DNA from: UBA285 sp049970695
GTDB lineage: Archaea; Thermoproteota; Thermoprotei_A; Sulfolobales; Desulfurococcaceae
NCBI GenBank assembly: GCA_049970695.1
Contig: JBMFML010000005.1
Location: 17,062 to 81,061 of the forward strand
DNA: 64,000 bases
Direction of reading: 5' to 3'
Positions within the stretch are counted from its first letter, which is position 1, and each line of letters opens with the position of its first letter. This document shows, piece by piece, positions 34,796 to 43,569 of this stretch. The notes below the pieces were generated by a model, which searched no databases, was not told the origin of the DNA, and was given only the letters and a program-made list of their open reading frames with translations. The translations under genes and the position numbers were made by a program.

Positions 34796-35722
34796 TTGCG
34801 CTTCTTACTGAGAGAAGTCACGTCCAGGAGCTACAAAACCAGGCTGTTCGTAGCTGCAGAGCCAGGGCCTCCCATGCACATTTCGAGGCTCTATGGCACA
34901 GTAGTCAAGGAGATTTCGCTGAGCGAAGGCGTGGTCGAGTACAGCGTCGAGCCCGAGGCGCCGCTAGTAGTCTACGAGGTCTTCCTAGACGGCGGCGCAG
35001 CCGGCTGCAGGATGTACAGGCTCAGCACTAGTGGCCTAGAGCCCGTTGAGGCATTCGACGGCATACCCCACGTTACCAGCGGGTACAGGGCTGTTGATAA
35101 AGCAGTCGAGGAAGCACACGAGTACAGGAGCTACTGGTCCCAGAAGCTCTGCGGCACTCCAGAGGGGCCGAGGAGCTTCTACCGAGCACAGCTCGCCGCG
35201 AGCGGAGCACTCAACTACGCGCTCTACAAGAGGCTCAAAGAGCTGTGGCTGGAGTCCTCGAGAGAGTACACGGTGTTCGTGTTCGCAGTTGTGCTCGAGG
35301 CTCTACAGGCCAGTGGCTGCACTGTAGAGGCTGTGGGTAGGGAAATCTGCGAGCAGGCCCTCTCGGCAGAGAGCGCTAATCCGAGGGGGCTCTCTGCAGT
35401 CCTCAACTGCGGTGGCGCAAGGGCGGTTGTCGAAGTCGAGAAGAGAGTTGGAAGGGCCCACCCGGACATCTTTGCGAAGACTGGGAGGAGAGCCGTTATC
35501 GTGGAGTGCAAGCACGGCCCTCCAAAAACGTGGCTTGCTAAAGCACTCAGGCAGGCGGCTTTCTACAAGGAGCTTGGAGAAGTGCTCGTTCTCGCAACCC
35601 CTCGGGGTCCTGCAAGAGGAGAAGTCGACGCAATTAAGCAATACTACGACGTAGTAGAGTGCTCGCCTAGGAACGCGGACTTCTGCATCGAGCGCTTCAA
35701 AAGCATTTTCAAAAGCAATTAA
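34796..35722 (+). CDS. PD-(D/E)XK nuclease-like protein
   Basis: This 308-residue protein has a C-terminal restriction-endonuclease-like core: AHPDIFAKTGRRAVIVECKHG (D...ExK) followed by a helix with ALRQAAFY, which is typical of Holliday-junction or RecB-like nucleases. The N-terminal 180 residues are unassigned. It has odd Cys pairs. TTG 34796 follows GGAG closely. It sits after the formamidase, probably co-transcribed, without obvious functional link. Confidence 0.75.
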   Translation: MRFLLREVTSRSYKTRLFVAAEPGPPMHISRLYGTVVKEISLSEGVVEYSVEPEAPLVVYEVFLDGGAAGCRMYRLSTSGLEPVEAFDGIPHVTSGYRAVDKAVEEAHEYRSYWSQKLCGTPEGPRSFYRAQLAASGALNYALYKRLKELWLESSREYTVFVFAVVLEALQASGCTVEAVGREICEQALSAESANPRGLSAVLNCGGARAVVEVEKRVGRAHPDIFAKTGRRAVIVECKHGPPKTWLAKALRQAAFYKELGEVLVLATPRGPARGEVDAIKQYYDVVECSPRNADFCIERFKSIFKSN

Positions 35723-35854
35723 AGCGGAACTGCAAAGCAGCCTAGCTCCTCTAAACATGCACGATGCGAACGGAGTGAGTGGAAATAGGGGATGAAGTAA
35801 AAATGTTTAAATTTTTTGCAATAATAAAGTACTGCCTGAAAAGGTGTCCAGAAA

Positions 35855-36094
35855 GTGAGCGCCATTAAGAAAGCCATTGGAATTCTAATAACAGTGATTG
35901 GAGTAGCCACTATAATCGCGGGCTTTGCCATTGGAGGGGGGAGGGTCTCTGGGGACATGGCTCCAGTAGTCGCGCTAATGGGCTTTGCAGTCCTGCTAGT
36001 AGGCCCCTGGCTGTGGCTTGGAGAAGTGCCAGTAGCTGTGAGGAAGTTCGTCGAGGCGAGGACCGGTAGGAAGCTCGAGGGCGAGGCAAAGTGA
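35855..36094 (+). CDS. Small two-helix membrane protein upstream of cstA
   Basis: This 79-residue protein has two membrane helices (AIGILITVIGVATIIAGFAI and APVVALMGFAVLLVGPWLWL) and a charged C-terminus. GTG 35855 has GGTG about 8 nt upstream, with an ATGTTTAAATTTT promoter region near 35803. Its stop overlaps the cstA start (GTGA), so it is translationally coupled and may be a small partner of the transporter. I know no named family. Confidence 0.75.
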   Translation: MSAIKKAIGILITVIGVATIIAGFAIGGGRVSGDMAPVVALMGFAVLLVGPWLWLGEVPVAVRKFVEARTGRKLEGEAK

Positions 36095-37905
36095 TCTCGG
36101 CTGCAGTCGTCTTAGTGGTCCTCTCAATATACGTTGCTGCCTACCTGCTGTACGGCAGGAGCCTGCTAGAGCGCAGAGTTGTAAAGGCCGATCCCTCGAG
36201 GCTCACACCGGCTGTTGAGAAGTTCGATGGAGTAGACTACGTGCCTGCAAACAAGTACGTGCTCTACGGGCACCACTTCGCCTCAATAGCAGGCGCCGGC
36301 CCAATAGTAGGGCCTGCCACAGCCTTGGCGTGGGGCTGGCTCCTGCCACTAGTGTGGGTCCTCTTCGGAAACGTGTTCATCGGCGCCGTCCACGACTACC
36401 TGGCGCTGATGGCCAGCGTGAGGTATGGCGGGGTGTCAATTGGAACAGTAGCAGAGTCTGTAATGGGGAGAAAAGCTAGGTACGTCTTTCTAGCCTACGT
36501 GTGGTTTGCCCTACTGCTAGTGCTGGCCGCGTTCCTGAGCGTCGCGGCATCCACCTTCGTGGCCGTCCCATCGGCAGCAGTCGTCAGCCTCTTCTACATG
36601 CCGCTAGCACTCTTCTTCGGAATACTGGTCTACAAAGTCGGGCTACCAGTTAAAGTCGCTACTCCAATAGCACTGGCAATAATGGTTGGGTTCCTCGTGT
36701 ACAGCCTGAACGCCGCGCTGGTACTGAGCTACGAGTGGTGGATACTAGTACTCTCGCTCTACAGCATTCTCGCAGCTGCATTGCCTGTCTGGTACTTGCT
36801 GCAGCCAAGGGACTACCTGAATGCCTGGCTGCTGTGGTCGTTCGTAGTGCTCGCAGTCATAGCCCCGCTAATGGTTCCACTGCTCCCAGCAACAGGCCCG
36901 GCTGTAACGTCCTTTGCAGGACCTGGCGCCATCATTGGAGCAGTAGCGGGAACTCCGCCGGCTGGCTGGAGCATTGCGTGGTTCTGGCCAACAGTGCCAC
37001 TAGTAATAGCCTGTGGCGCTCTCTCGGGCTTTCACTCGCTAGTGGCATCAGGCACTTCCTCCAAGCAGCTGGCTAACGAGCTCGACGCATTGCTGGTTGG
37101 CTACGGGGGCATGCTTACAGAGGGCGCTGTCTCGTCTCTGGCGGTAATACTGCCGGCCATGGTCGCTTGGGACTTCTCAGCGTTTGCCGCGAACCTCGGC
37201 ATACCAGCAGACCTGCTGCTGAAGGCCGGAATAAACGTAACGGCTACGCCAACAATACTAAAGCTCGGTCCAGCCCCCAGGTTCTACACGGCTTACGGGC
37301 TAATGCAGGCAGCTGCGTGGTCAAGGGTCGTCGGCGTAGAGGCCTTCCCAGCGCTCTACAAGGGCTTCTACACGTTTGCCGCTTGGTGCCTAACAGCGTT
37401 TGTCTTGACAACACTAGACACGTCAAACAGGCTCGGGAGGTTTGTCTGGTCGGAGTTCTTCGACTGGCTCAAGCCGGGCATTAGAAGGGTGGTTGCCAAT
37501 AGGTGGGTTGCATCAGCAATTCCCGTTCTAATTGGCGCCCTAATGGCTCTCCCGAAAATGCCCGACCCCGCCGACCCCAGGAGGACCATCTACGCCTACT
37601 CGCTGGTTTGGCCGGCCTTTTCGGGGACGAACCAACTGCTCGCCGCGCTGGCCTTGCTGACCTCCGCGCTGTGGGTCTACGCCGTGCTTAAAGTACGCGG
37701 CGCCCCAAGCTACTTGATCATGGTTCCAGCCCTATTCCTCTGGCTGACGGTCACAGCTGCGCTGGTAATATGGCTCGTGTTAGTAGTGCCCTACCTGCCA
37801 GCACTCTACATTGCAACAGCCGGCGTCGTGGTAGCCGTCAGCGTCGTGCTGGATATAGTGCTAATACTCCTGTTCGTGAGGGGCCTAAAGCTGGCGAAGA
37901 AGTAG
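36091..37905 (+). CDS. cstA: CstA family peptide/pyruvate transporter
   Basis: Carbon-starvation protein A imports peptides or pyruvate. Family motifs are NKYVLYGHHFASIAGAGPIVGPA, HDYLALMASVRYGG, GFHSLVASGTSSKQL and FSGTNQLLAALAL. About 16 membrane helices fit in 604 residues. GTG 36091 overlaps the stop of the small membrane protein. In a peptide-using organism, uptake of small peptides is the likely role, matching the M42 peptidase. Confidence 0.94.
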   Translation: MISAAVVLVVLSIYVAAYLLYGRSLLERRVVKADPSRLTPAVEKFDGVDYVPANKYVLYGHHFASIAGAGPIVGPATALAWGWLLPLVWVLFGNVFIGAVHDYLALMASVRYGGVSIGTVAESVMGRKARYVFLAYVWFALLLVLAAFLSVAASTFVAVPSAAVVSLFYMPLALFFGILVYKVGLPVKVATPIALAIMVGFLVYSLNAALVLSYEWWILVLSLYSILAAALPVWYLLQPRDYLNAWLLWSFVVLAVIAPLMVPLLPATGPAVTSFAGPGAIIGAVAGTPPAGWSIAWFWPTVPLVIACGALSGFHSLVASGTSSKQLANELDALLVGYGGMLTEGAVSSLAVILPAMVAWDFSAFAANLGIPADLLLKAGINVTATPTILKLGPAPRFYTAYGLMQAAAWSRVVGVEAFPALYKGFYTFAAWCLTAFVLTTLDTSNRLGRFVWSEFFDWLKPGIRRVVANRWVASAIPVLIGALMALPKMPDPADPRRTIYAYSLVWPAFSGTNQLLAALALLTSALWVYAVLKVRGAPSYLIMVPALFLWLTVTAALVIWLVLVVPYLPALYIATAGVVVAVSVVLDIVLILLFVRGLKLAKK

Positions 37906-37973
37906 AAGGGCCGCCCCAACCCGCAAAAGCTATTTTTTACTCTCTATTGCCTAACCCTCCACGGGGCTTCTCC

Positions 37974-38264
37974 ATGCTTACACCAATTAAGAAGGCTCTT
38001 GAGCGCTTGCTGGAGGTCCTGAGGGGTATTGGGAAGGGGCTGCTGGAGTCCAGCGTGGACGCTCTTGAAGCAGAGTTCCTCGAGCTCGAGTACCTGTTCT
38101 TGAGCATGCTCTTCGGCCCCCTCATAGGCATTAAGACCCTGCCACTACTGGCGACACTGGAGCTCCTCGACGCGGCGAGGAGCGAGGTCAAAGTGCTATT
38201 CACAAGGGGGTTCAGGGGCGAGGACGTCATAGGGGACCTCTTCGCAGCCCTGGGTGGAGAGTAG
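37974..38264 (+). CDS. Small helical protein coupled to ArsA/Get3-like ATPase
   Basis: This 96-residue helical protein has a hydrophobic middle (LFLSMLFGPLIGIKTLPLLA) that could lie at or in the membrane. ATG 37974 follows a CTATTTTTTAC TATA box by about 40 bp; the longer open frame upstream lies inside cstA. Its stop codon overlaps the GTG start of the Get3-like gene. I do not know the family. A role as membrane receptor or adaptor for the ATPase is possible but unproven. Confidence 0.72.
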   Translation: MLTPIKKALERLLEVLRGIGKGLLESSVDALEAEFLELEYLFLSMLFGPLIGIKTLPLLATLELLDAARSEVKVLFTRGFRGEDVIGDLFAALGGE

Positions 38265-39208
38265 TGATCGGTGAGCTGATAAAGAGGGGTGCTCGGAGGC
38301 CCCACGTAGTAGTAGTCCTCGGCAAGGGCGGCGTGGGGAAGACAACGATTTCAATGCTCGTAAGCCTGAGCCTCTCCCGCGGCCACAGAGTTCTCTTAGT
38401 AAGCCTTGATCCTGCAAAGCACCTCGCCGAGTATGTGGGACCCGAAGTATTGAGAGGAAGTGTAAGCATTGGCGAGGGGCTCACTATAAGGCAGGTAGAC
38501 GTGGAGTCTGAAGTCAGGAAGTACGCGGAGAAGTACGCCCAGTGGGTCGGCGACATAATGCCGTCTCTCAAGGTCTTCAACGTGGAGAGCGCAGTGGATG
38601 CCATCAAGTACTCGCCGGGCGTGGAGGAAGAGGTCTTCTTAAACGTCCTCTCGGGCCTCTACAAAGCCGGGGACTACGACTACGTAGTCGTAGACACGCC
38701 GCCAACGGGCATAGCGCTCAGAACCCTCAACCTCCCAGCCCTGTACTCCACCTGGCTGGATAAGCTAATTGAAGTGAGGGAGAGAATCGTGGCCCTCAGG
38801 TACTCGATTGCACGGGCCCTCGGCAGGGCCCACGAATTGAAGGACAGGGTTCTCGAGAAGCTCTACGAGCTGAGGCGAGTCTATGGCGAGCTCTACGAAG
38901 AGCTGAAAAGCCCCGAGCAGACCTCGTACGTCGTGGTTGCGACGCCGGAGCCGCTTCCAGTCTACGAGCTCAAGGAGTCTGCGAGGTTCCTAAAGGAGAG
39001 GCTTGGCAACGCTCCAAAGCTCCTGGTTCTCAACAAGTACCTGCCCGAAGGGCTTGCAAGGGAAATGGGGGTTCTAGAGGCCCAGGAACGGTACCTCAGC
39101 GAGCTGAAGTCTATGGGGGCCCCAGTCGTGGTGGTGGAGTACCTGGGCAGGCCTACCAGGAGCGTTCGCGACGTCTACGAGCTCGCGGAGCGCGCCAGGG
39201 TGGCGTAG
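38264..39208 (+). CDS. ArsA/Get3-like P-loop ATPase
   Basis: This 314-residue ATPase of the SIMIBI class has the deviant P-loop GKGGVGKTTIS near residue 20, SLDPAKHL (switch I), VVVDTPPTG (switch II) and NKYLPEG. Archaeal Get3 homologues bind tail-anchored proteins; no arsenite-binding Cys triad or second ATPase half is seen, so Get3-like is favoured. The GTG start at 38264 is within the stop of the preceding small gene, with GGTGG 6 nt upstream. It is followed 2 bp later by a membrane-anchored protein. Confidence 0.9.
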   Translation: MIGELIKRGARRPHVVVVLGKGGVGKTTISMLVSLSLSRGHRVLLVSLDPAKHLAEYVGPEVLRGSVSIGEGLTIRQVDVESEVRKYAEKYAQWVGDIMPSLKVFNVESAVDAIKYSPGVEEEVFLNVLSGLYKAGDYDYVVVDTPPTGIALRTLNLPALYSTWLDKLIEVRERIVALRYSIARALGRAHELKDRVLEKLYELRRVYGELYEELKSPEQTSYVVVATPEPLPVYELKESARFLKERLGNAPKLLVLNKYLPEGLAREMGVLEAQERYLSELKSMGAPVVVVEYLGRPTRSVRDVYELAERARVA

Positions 39209-39210
39209 TA

Positions 39211-39891
39211 GTGGTGTTCCTCGACTACCTAGCCTTGCTCGGGCTCTCAGCCCTCGCTGTAGCGTCTGTTACGTGGTTTTTCAAGAAGCGCAGGGAAATG
39301 CTGGAGCTGCTGAGAGACGTGACAGTGACTCTCGAGAAGTACTACAAGCCCTCGGACAAGACCTACACGTGGATCGGATACCTGGTCGGCTACAAGGCCA
39401 GGTACGTGCTTCCAGGAAAGCACAGAGCCTTCATAGTGTTTACTACAGTCCCGAGGCACGTCCTCCTCTACATGCCAGTAGTGCTGCTCGCGAAGCGGAG
39501 GGACAGGCTCGAAGTCGCAGTAGTACCGCACGACAGGTACGTTGTTGGAGAACTGCACGTTCACAAAAAGGGCTCTTGGATCGCGGAGGCCATTGTGAAG
39601 AAGAACATGGGGGGAAGGCTTCGCGAGTTTTCAGTCAAGGAGCTCGACCTGGGCGGCTACAAGTACGTGGCCTACTACAAGGACGAGAGGCTGCTAAGTA
39701 GCTTTACAGAACTTGCAAGCAAAGCGGGGCTTCCACTGCTCTACGCATCTGCAATACCGCAGGAAAACATGGTAGTGGCTTCTTGCGAGATAACCCGCGA
39801 CAATGTAGTCAAGTTCCTAGACTTCCACAAAGAGCTCCTCGAAGCACTCACAAAGCCCAAAGCGCCTCTACGCTACTACGGGAAAACGTAG
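39211..39891 (+). CDS. Membrane-anchored hypothetical protein in the Get3-like operon
   Basis: This 226-residue protein has an N-terminal helix (LALLGLSALAVASVTWFF) followed by KKRR, predicting a cytoplasmic soluble domain of mixed alpha/beta type. No catalytic motif is seen. It starts 2 bp after the ATPase stop with GTG 39211. The three-gene arrangement (small helical protein, ATPase, membrane-anchored protein) suggests a common function at the membrane. Confidence 0.75.
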   Translation: MVFLDYLALLGLSALAVASVTWFFKKRREMLELLRDVTVTLEKYYKPSDKTYTWIGYLVGYKARYVLPGKHRAFIVFTTVPRHVLLYMPVVLLAKRRDRLEVAVVPHDRYVVGELHVHKKGSWIAEAIVKKNMGGRLREFSVKELDLGGYKYVAYYKDERLLSSFTELASKAGLPLLYASAIPQENMVVASCEITRDNVVKFLDFHKELLEALTKPKAPLRYYGKT

Positions 39892-40109
39892 TAGTGCCTT
39901 CACGAAGCCCAGGGCAAAGACCGCTGACTTCAGGAGACCGCCCAGCCTCGGCTGTTCTCCTCGAAGCACGTAAACAGCGCTTATGTAGTGGGCGCCCGTG
40001 GAAAACTCGTATAGTTGCCTACGTGAAGGAGTAGAGCGCAGTGGCGCAAGTTAAAAACCTAGAAAACCTTTAAGGAGGCTGAAACTAAACTACTGGTTAG
40101 GAACCAGAG

Positions 40110-40286
40110 GTGTCCGGCTCGACGAAGAAGAGTAAGCGAAAAGCGCCGCTGCACGCCAGGCAGGGCGGCGAGGAGTCTAGCGGGCTCTTGAAGTGGGTAG
40201 CGGGGTCTGGCAAAGTACCCCTCGACCTGAGGAGGTCTATACTCAGGGAGCTCGAGCGGCTTCAGGAAGAGGCCTCGAGCGCGTAG
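40110..40286 (+). CDS. Small basic ORF upstream of RecA/KaiC-like gene
   Basis: This 58-codon frame begins with a Lys/Arg-rich segment (STKKSKRKAPLHAR) and ends with an amphipathic helix (LRRSILRELERLQEE). A CCTTTAAGG element at about 40069-40077 lies 25-30 nt before the expected transcript start, and GAGG is adjacent to the GTG. Composition matches coding DNA here. No family is known to me. The preceding stretch 39892-40109 has no other convincing gene. Confidence 0.5.
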   Translation: MSGSTKKSKRKAPLHARQGGEESSGLLKWVAGSGKVPLDLRRSILRELERLQEEASSA

Positions 40287-40339
40287 GCCCGCTCAGTTAT
40301 TACCTGCTATCGACAAACCCGCTCCTGGGCTCGGGTATC

Positions 40340-41173
40340 ATGGGCTACGAGGGCTTAGTGAGGGTTTCAACGGGCATTAGAGAGCTCGACGAGGCCCTCG
40401 AAGGAGGAGTGCCCAAGGGCAGCTGGGTTGCGGTGACCGGCGAGCCTGGAACGGGCAAGTCTATTATGTGCATGCACTTCGCCTGGGCGGGCCTCCTCGC
40501 CGGAGACCCCGTGGTCTACGTGACGACAGAGGCGGAGTTCAGGGACGTCGTGAGGCAGGCGAAGATGTTTTCAATGGACTTCGAGTCCTACAGGGTTTAC
40601 GACATATCGAGCAGGCAGGAGCCGGGCGAAGCCCCGGACATAGTCGTGGTAGACATCTTTGGGCTCTTGAAGGTGGCGAGGCAGATGAGCGAGCTGGCTC
40701 AGCGAGAGCAGGCGGAAGCAGCCAAGAAGAAGAGGTATGCAGCCCTAGACGTGCAGACCCTGGTGGCGGCTATACACGAGGCCTACAGAGTACTAGGGGT
40801 TTTGAGAGACGAGAAGGCCAGGTCCCCCTACAAGCACGTGAGGCTGGTGATAGACTCGATCAGCGCGTTCTGGGCGGACAAGCCGGCCATGGCGAGGAAG
40901 TACAGCTACGACTTGAAAATAGCAACTCACAGAGAAAACGTAACGGCCTACCTCGTCTCGCAGTACGCCATGACCACGAGGTCTACGTTCGGCTTCGGAC
41001 TCGAGCACATAGCAGACGGAGTCTTCCACTTGTGGATGGAAGACGTCGAGTCGAAGAGGGAAGTAGTAAGGTACTTGATCATCAAGAAAATGAGGATGAC
41101 GAACCACAGGAGAACGGCCTTTAAGCTGGACATAGTGCCCGGCAAGGGCATAGTGCTCTCAGAGCCCGGCTAG
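40340..41173 (+). CDS. RecA-superfamily (KaiC/RadA-like) ATPase
   Basis: This 277-residue single-domain ATPase has Walker A GEPGTGKSIM near residue 34 and Walker B LVIDSISAFW near 175. It resembles archaeal RadA paralogues of the KaiC-like group (aRadC/Sso2452 type), which take part in recombination or signalling. I start at ATG 40340; the open frame to 40193 overlaps the small upstream ORF and reads poorly. It overlaps the convergent glycosylase gene by 4 bp. Confidence 0.88.
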   Translation: MGYEGLVRVSTGIRELDEALEGGVPKGSWVAVTGEPGTGKSIMCMHFAWAGLLAGDPVVYVTTEAEFRDVVRQAKMFSMDFESYRVYDISSRQEPGEAPDIVVVDIFGLLKVARQMSELAQREQAEAAKKKRYAALDVQTLVAAIHEAYRVLGVLRDEKARSPYKHVRLVIDSISAFWADKPAMARKYSYDLKIATHRENVTAYLVSQYAMTTRSTFGFGLEHIADGVFHLWMEDVESKREVVRYLIIKKMRMTNHRRTAFKLDIVPGKGIVLSEPG

Positions 41174-42120
41174 TGCTGCCTGCAAAAGCCCCACATGTTA
41201 ATTGGCGTTGGAGAAGCAGCCCTATTAGGCAGCAGCTGCCCGCTCCTAAGCCTGGCGAGGGCCCTGCTCAGGGGCTCGGCATCGAGTGCTACGGTAACGG
41301 CTACTGCAGCCAGCGCAGACCACTTACCCCACATATCAACCCAGTACTCCTCCACGAGCTTCTCGTCAATCGAATAAGCCGTGCTCGCGATTCTCATGAG
41401 CCACCTATCAATCGGCGGTAGCTCGTAGCGCCTCGTTGAAAACGTTATTGCAAGCCTCGCAGTGTAAGGCCCAACGCCCTTAATGCCCCTCAAGACCTTC
41501 TCGGCCTTCTCGGGCTTTATTCTAGACAGCTCTCTCTCCGAAACCCCGCTTTCGAGTAGGAAGCGGGCTGCGTTGACAATAGTCCTCGACCTGTAGCCAA
41601 CTCCCGCCTCGAGGAGCTTCTCAACGTTTTCGAGGACTTCGCTAGGAGTAGGCGGCCTCAACACCTTCGCGCCCCCCACCTCGACGTGCTTTCCGTAGGC
41701 TTCTACGAGCCTGTGGAGCATTCCCCACCCCTGCTTGAAGCTCGCGTTCTGCTGGCATGTCGCGGTAACGAGGGCCCACCACAGCCCGCTGGACCTGAGC
41801 CTCCACCCAGAGTACTCAACTGCGAAGGGGCCGAGCAGGGGGTCCCCCCGCGCCTTAGAGTAGAACTCCGAGGGATCCTCCCGGAGCCCCATGGCCTCCT
41901 CGAGCTTCTCCACCAGCTCATCCACGTTACTGCAGCTCTGCGAGTAGAGCTTGTAGCCGCCGTTGCGCAGCACGACTGCCACTGATGGCTCGTCGCTCGG
42001 CAGGTAAACGTAGGAGTAGTCCTCGCCAAGCCAGAAGCACAAGTTGTACGTCGTGGCGGTAAGCCAGGGGTCCGCTCCCCGGGCCTCCAACGAGCCCTCG
42101 GCACACAGCCTGAGACTCAA
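41170..42120 (-). CDS. AlkA/OGG-like DNA glycosylase
   Basis: This 316-residue HhH-GPD glycosylase has an N-terminal beta domain of the AlkA/OGG1 type, then TATCQQNASFKQGW, the hairpin IKGVGPYTARLAITF and the catalytic Asp in ELPPIDRWLMR. No Fe-S cluster cysteines follow, unlike the glycosylase at 6452. It should remove alkylated or oxidised bases. TTG 42120 has GGTGA 6 nt upstream. Confidence 0.92.
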   Translation of the reverse strand: MSLRLCAEGSLEARGADPWLTATTYNLCFWLGEDYSYVYLPSDEPSVAVVLRNGGYKLYSQSCSNVDELVEKLEEAMGLREDPSEFYSKARGDPLLGPFAVEYSGWRLRSSGLWWALVTATCQQNASFKQGWGMLHRLVEAYGKHVEVGGAKVLRPPTPSEVLENVEKLLEAGVGYRSRTIVNAARFLLESGVSERELSRIKPEKAEKVLRGIKGVGPYTARLAITFSTRRYELPPIDRWLMRIASTAYSIDEKLVEEYWVDMWGKWSALAAVAVTVALDAEPLSRALARLRSGQLLPNRAASPTPINMWGFCRQH

Positions 42121-42215
42121 AGCGCTTCACCACGAGCACGTGCAAGTATACGCACAGCAGTTGGGCAATTAAGCGTTATAGTCGAGCGTGCTCCTACAAC
42201 ACAGGGACCTAGGCA

Positions 42216-42611
42216 TTAGCTGCTTCGAGCAAGCTCCTCCTTGACGATGTTCAGAGCATTTCCTCCAGCAAGAAGGAACTTCTCTGCGGTGCCACGGCCC
42301 ATCTCTTTCCAGGGCTCTCTGAGCCCCGCGTTTGCTCTTCTTTTTTGCTTCTTCGGAACTCTTCGGGAGTGGGTGAGTATTTCAAAGCCCACGTCTCTGG
42401 GCAGGAGCCTCCTGACGAGAGGGCACCTCCTTCCAACGTCTAAGCCCTTGAAAGCGGGCGACACGACAACTAAGTCTACGTCGCTGTCCTCGAGCCAGTC
42501 GCCCCGAGCGTAGCTGCCGAACAGGTATACCTCAACGGAGCCCAGAACCCCCTCGGCCTCCGCGGCGAACTCCTTTAAGACTTCAACGAGCCAGCTCGGC
42601 GGTCCCTGCAA
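42216..42611 (-). pseudogene. MNT nucleotidyltransferase with frameshifted C-terminal half
   Basis: The first 85 residues are a normal minimal nucleotidyltransferase: YLFGSYARGDWLEDSDVDLVVV (GSx10DxD) and DVGFEILTHS. Family members then continue with a Pro-Glu-Glu-Phe helix; in the annotated frame this is replaced by RRVPKKQKRR, while PEEFRRSKKEEQ is found one base out of frame at the same position (near 42370-42395). The later GLREPWKEMG again looks native in the original frame, suggesting two compensating indels. Enzymatic folding may survive. No HEPN partner is adjacent. Confidence 0.65.
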
Positions 42612-42747
42612 TCAGCCACCTTTGACGCGGTCTCGCTACCTGGACTTGTAAACCCCTGAGAGCGCTTTCTTGGATGCCCGCGTGGGGCGGCGTGTTGGCG
42701 CCTCGTTATTAGCTTCTTGCGCGATTGCAGTACACGGGGCTTAGCTC

Positions 42748-43542
42748 ATGTCGCAGGTCTCTGCAAAGAGGAGGTGGCTGAGTAGCGAGAGAATAGCCCA
42801 AGCCGTACTGAGGGAGCTCGGCTTTGAAGTCCTCGAAGTGAGGAAGAAGATAGTGCTGAACGGAGTCGAAGTCGGGGAGGCAGACGCTGTTGTTAGAGAC
42901 CAGAGTGGCGAAGTCTACGCCGTTGAAGTAAAGGCTGGGAGGCTTGACGTTGGGGGCGTTAGGCAGGCATACGTAAACGCCGTTTTGCTTGGTGCAAAGC
43001 CCATGGTGGTGTGCAAGGGCTTTGCAGACGATGCTGCAGCAGAGCTGGCCGAGAAGCTGGGCGTGAGGGTATTGCAGCTCTCAGACGTCTTCCTCGTGGA
43101 GAGCGAAGAACTCTACGTAGTAGTAAAAGAAGTCGTGGAAGAAGCCCTCGTAGAGTACTTCGAGCTCTTCTACGGCTTTGAGCCCCAGCTAAAACCGGAG
43201 CACTACTCCATTCTGGAGGCGATTTACAGGAGCAGCACGCTCGAAGAGGCTGCCGAAAAGCTCGGCATGAGCGCCGACGAGCTCGCCAAGAAGCTGGGCG
43301 AGCTGAGGAAGCAGGGCATCCTGCCCAAGTGGGCGGACAAGTACGCTACTATTAGGAGAGTCGCGAGGCTGCTGATCCAGAAGCAGAGCATTACAAGCGC
43401 CTTAGAGGACTTGAGGAGGCTCAGCGAGTCCGTTAGGAGGCTCGGCGAAGAAGTGAAGAAGCTCGAGGAGTCTATTAGAGCCGTGAGCGCTCAGGTAGGC
43501 GGCCTCTCACTCGCTCTCTCCAAGCTGGAACCCAGGCAGTAG
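42748..43542 (+). CDS. RecB-like nuclease with HTH and coiled coil
   Basis: This 264-residue protein has an N-terminal PD-(D/E)XK core (VEVGEADAVVRD...VYAVEVKAGRLDVGGVRQAYVNA), a middle helix-turn-helix-like region (STLEEAAEKLGMSADELAKK) and a C-terminal coiled coil (LRRLSESVRRLGEEVKKLEE). This architecture recurs in crenarchaea as a RecB-family protein of unknown role, perhaps in DNA repair. ATG 42748 is the start, with a CGTTATTAGC box near 42702. Confidence 0.85.
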   Translation: MSQVSAKRRWLSSERIAQAVLRELGFEVLEVRKKIVLNGVEVGEADAVVRDQSGEVYAVEVKAGRLDVGGVRQAYVNAVLLGAKPMVVCKGFADDAAAELAEKLGVRVLQLSDVFLVESEELYVVVKEVVEEALVEYFELFYGFEPQLKPEHYSILEAIYRSSTLEEAAEKLGMSADELAKKLGELRKQGILPKWADKYATIRRVARLLIQKQSITSALEDLRRLSESVRRLGEEVKKLEESIRAVSAQVGGLSLALSKLEPRQ

Positions 43543-43569
43543 CGCGCGGAGCCCAGTGGGGGTGGCTTT

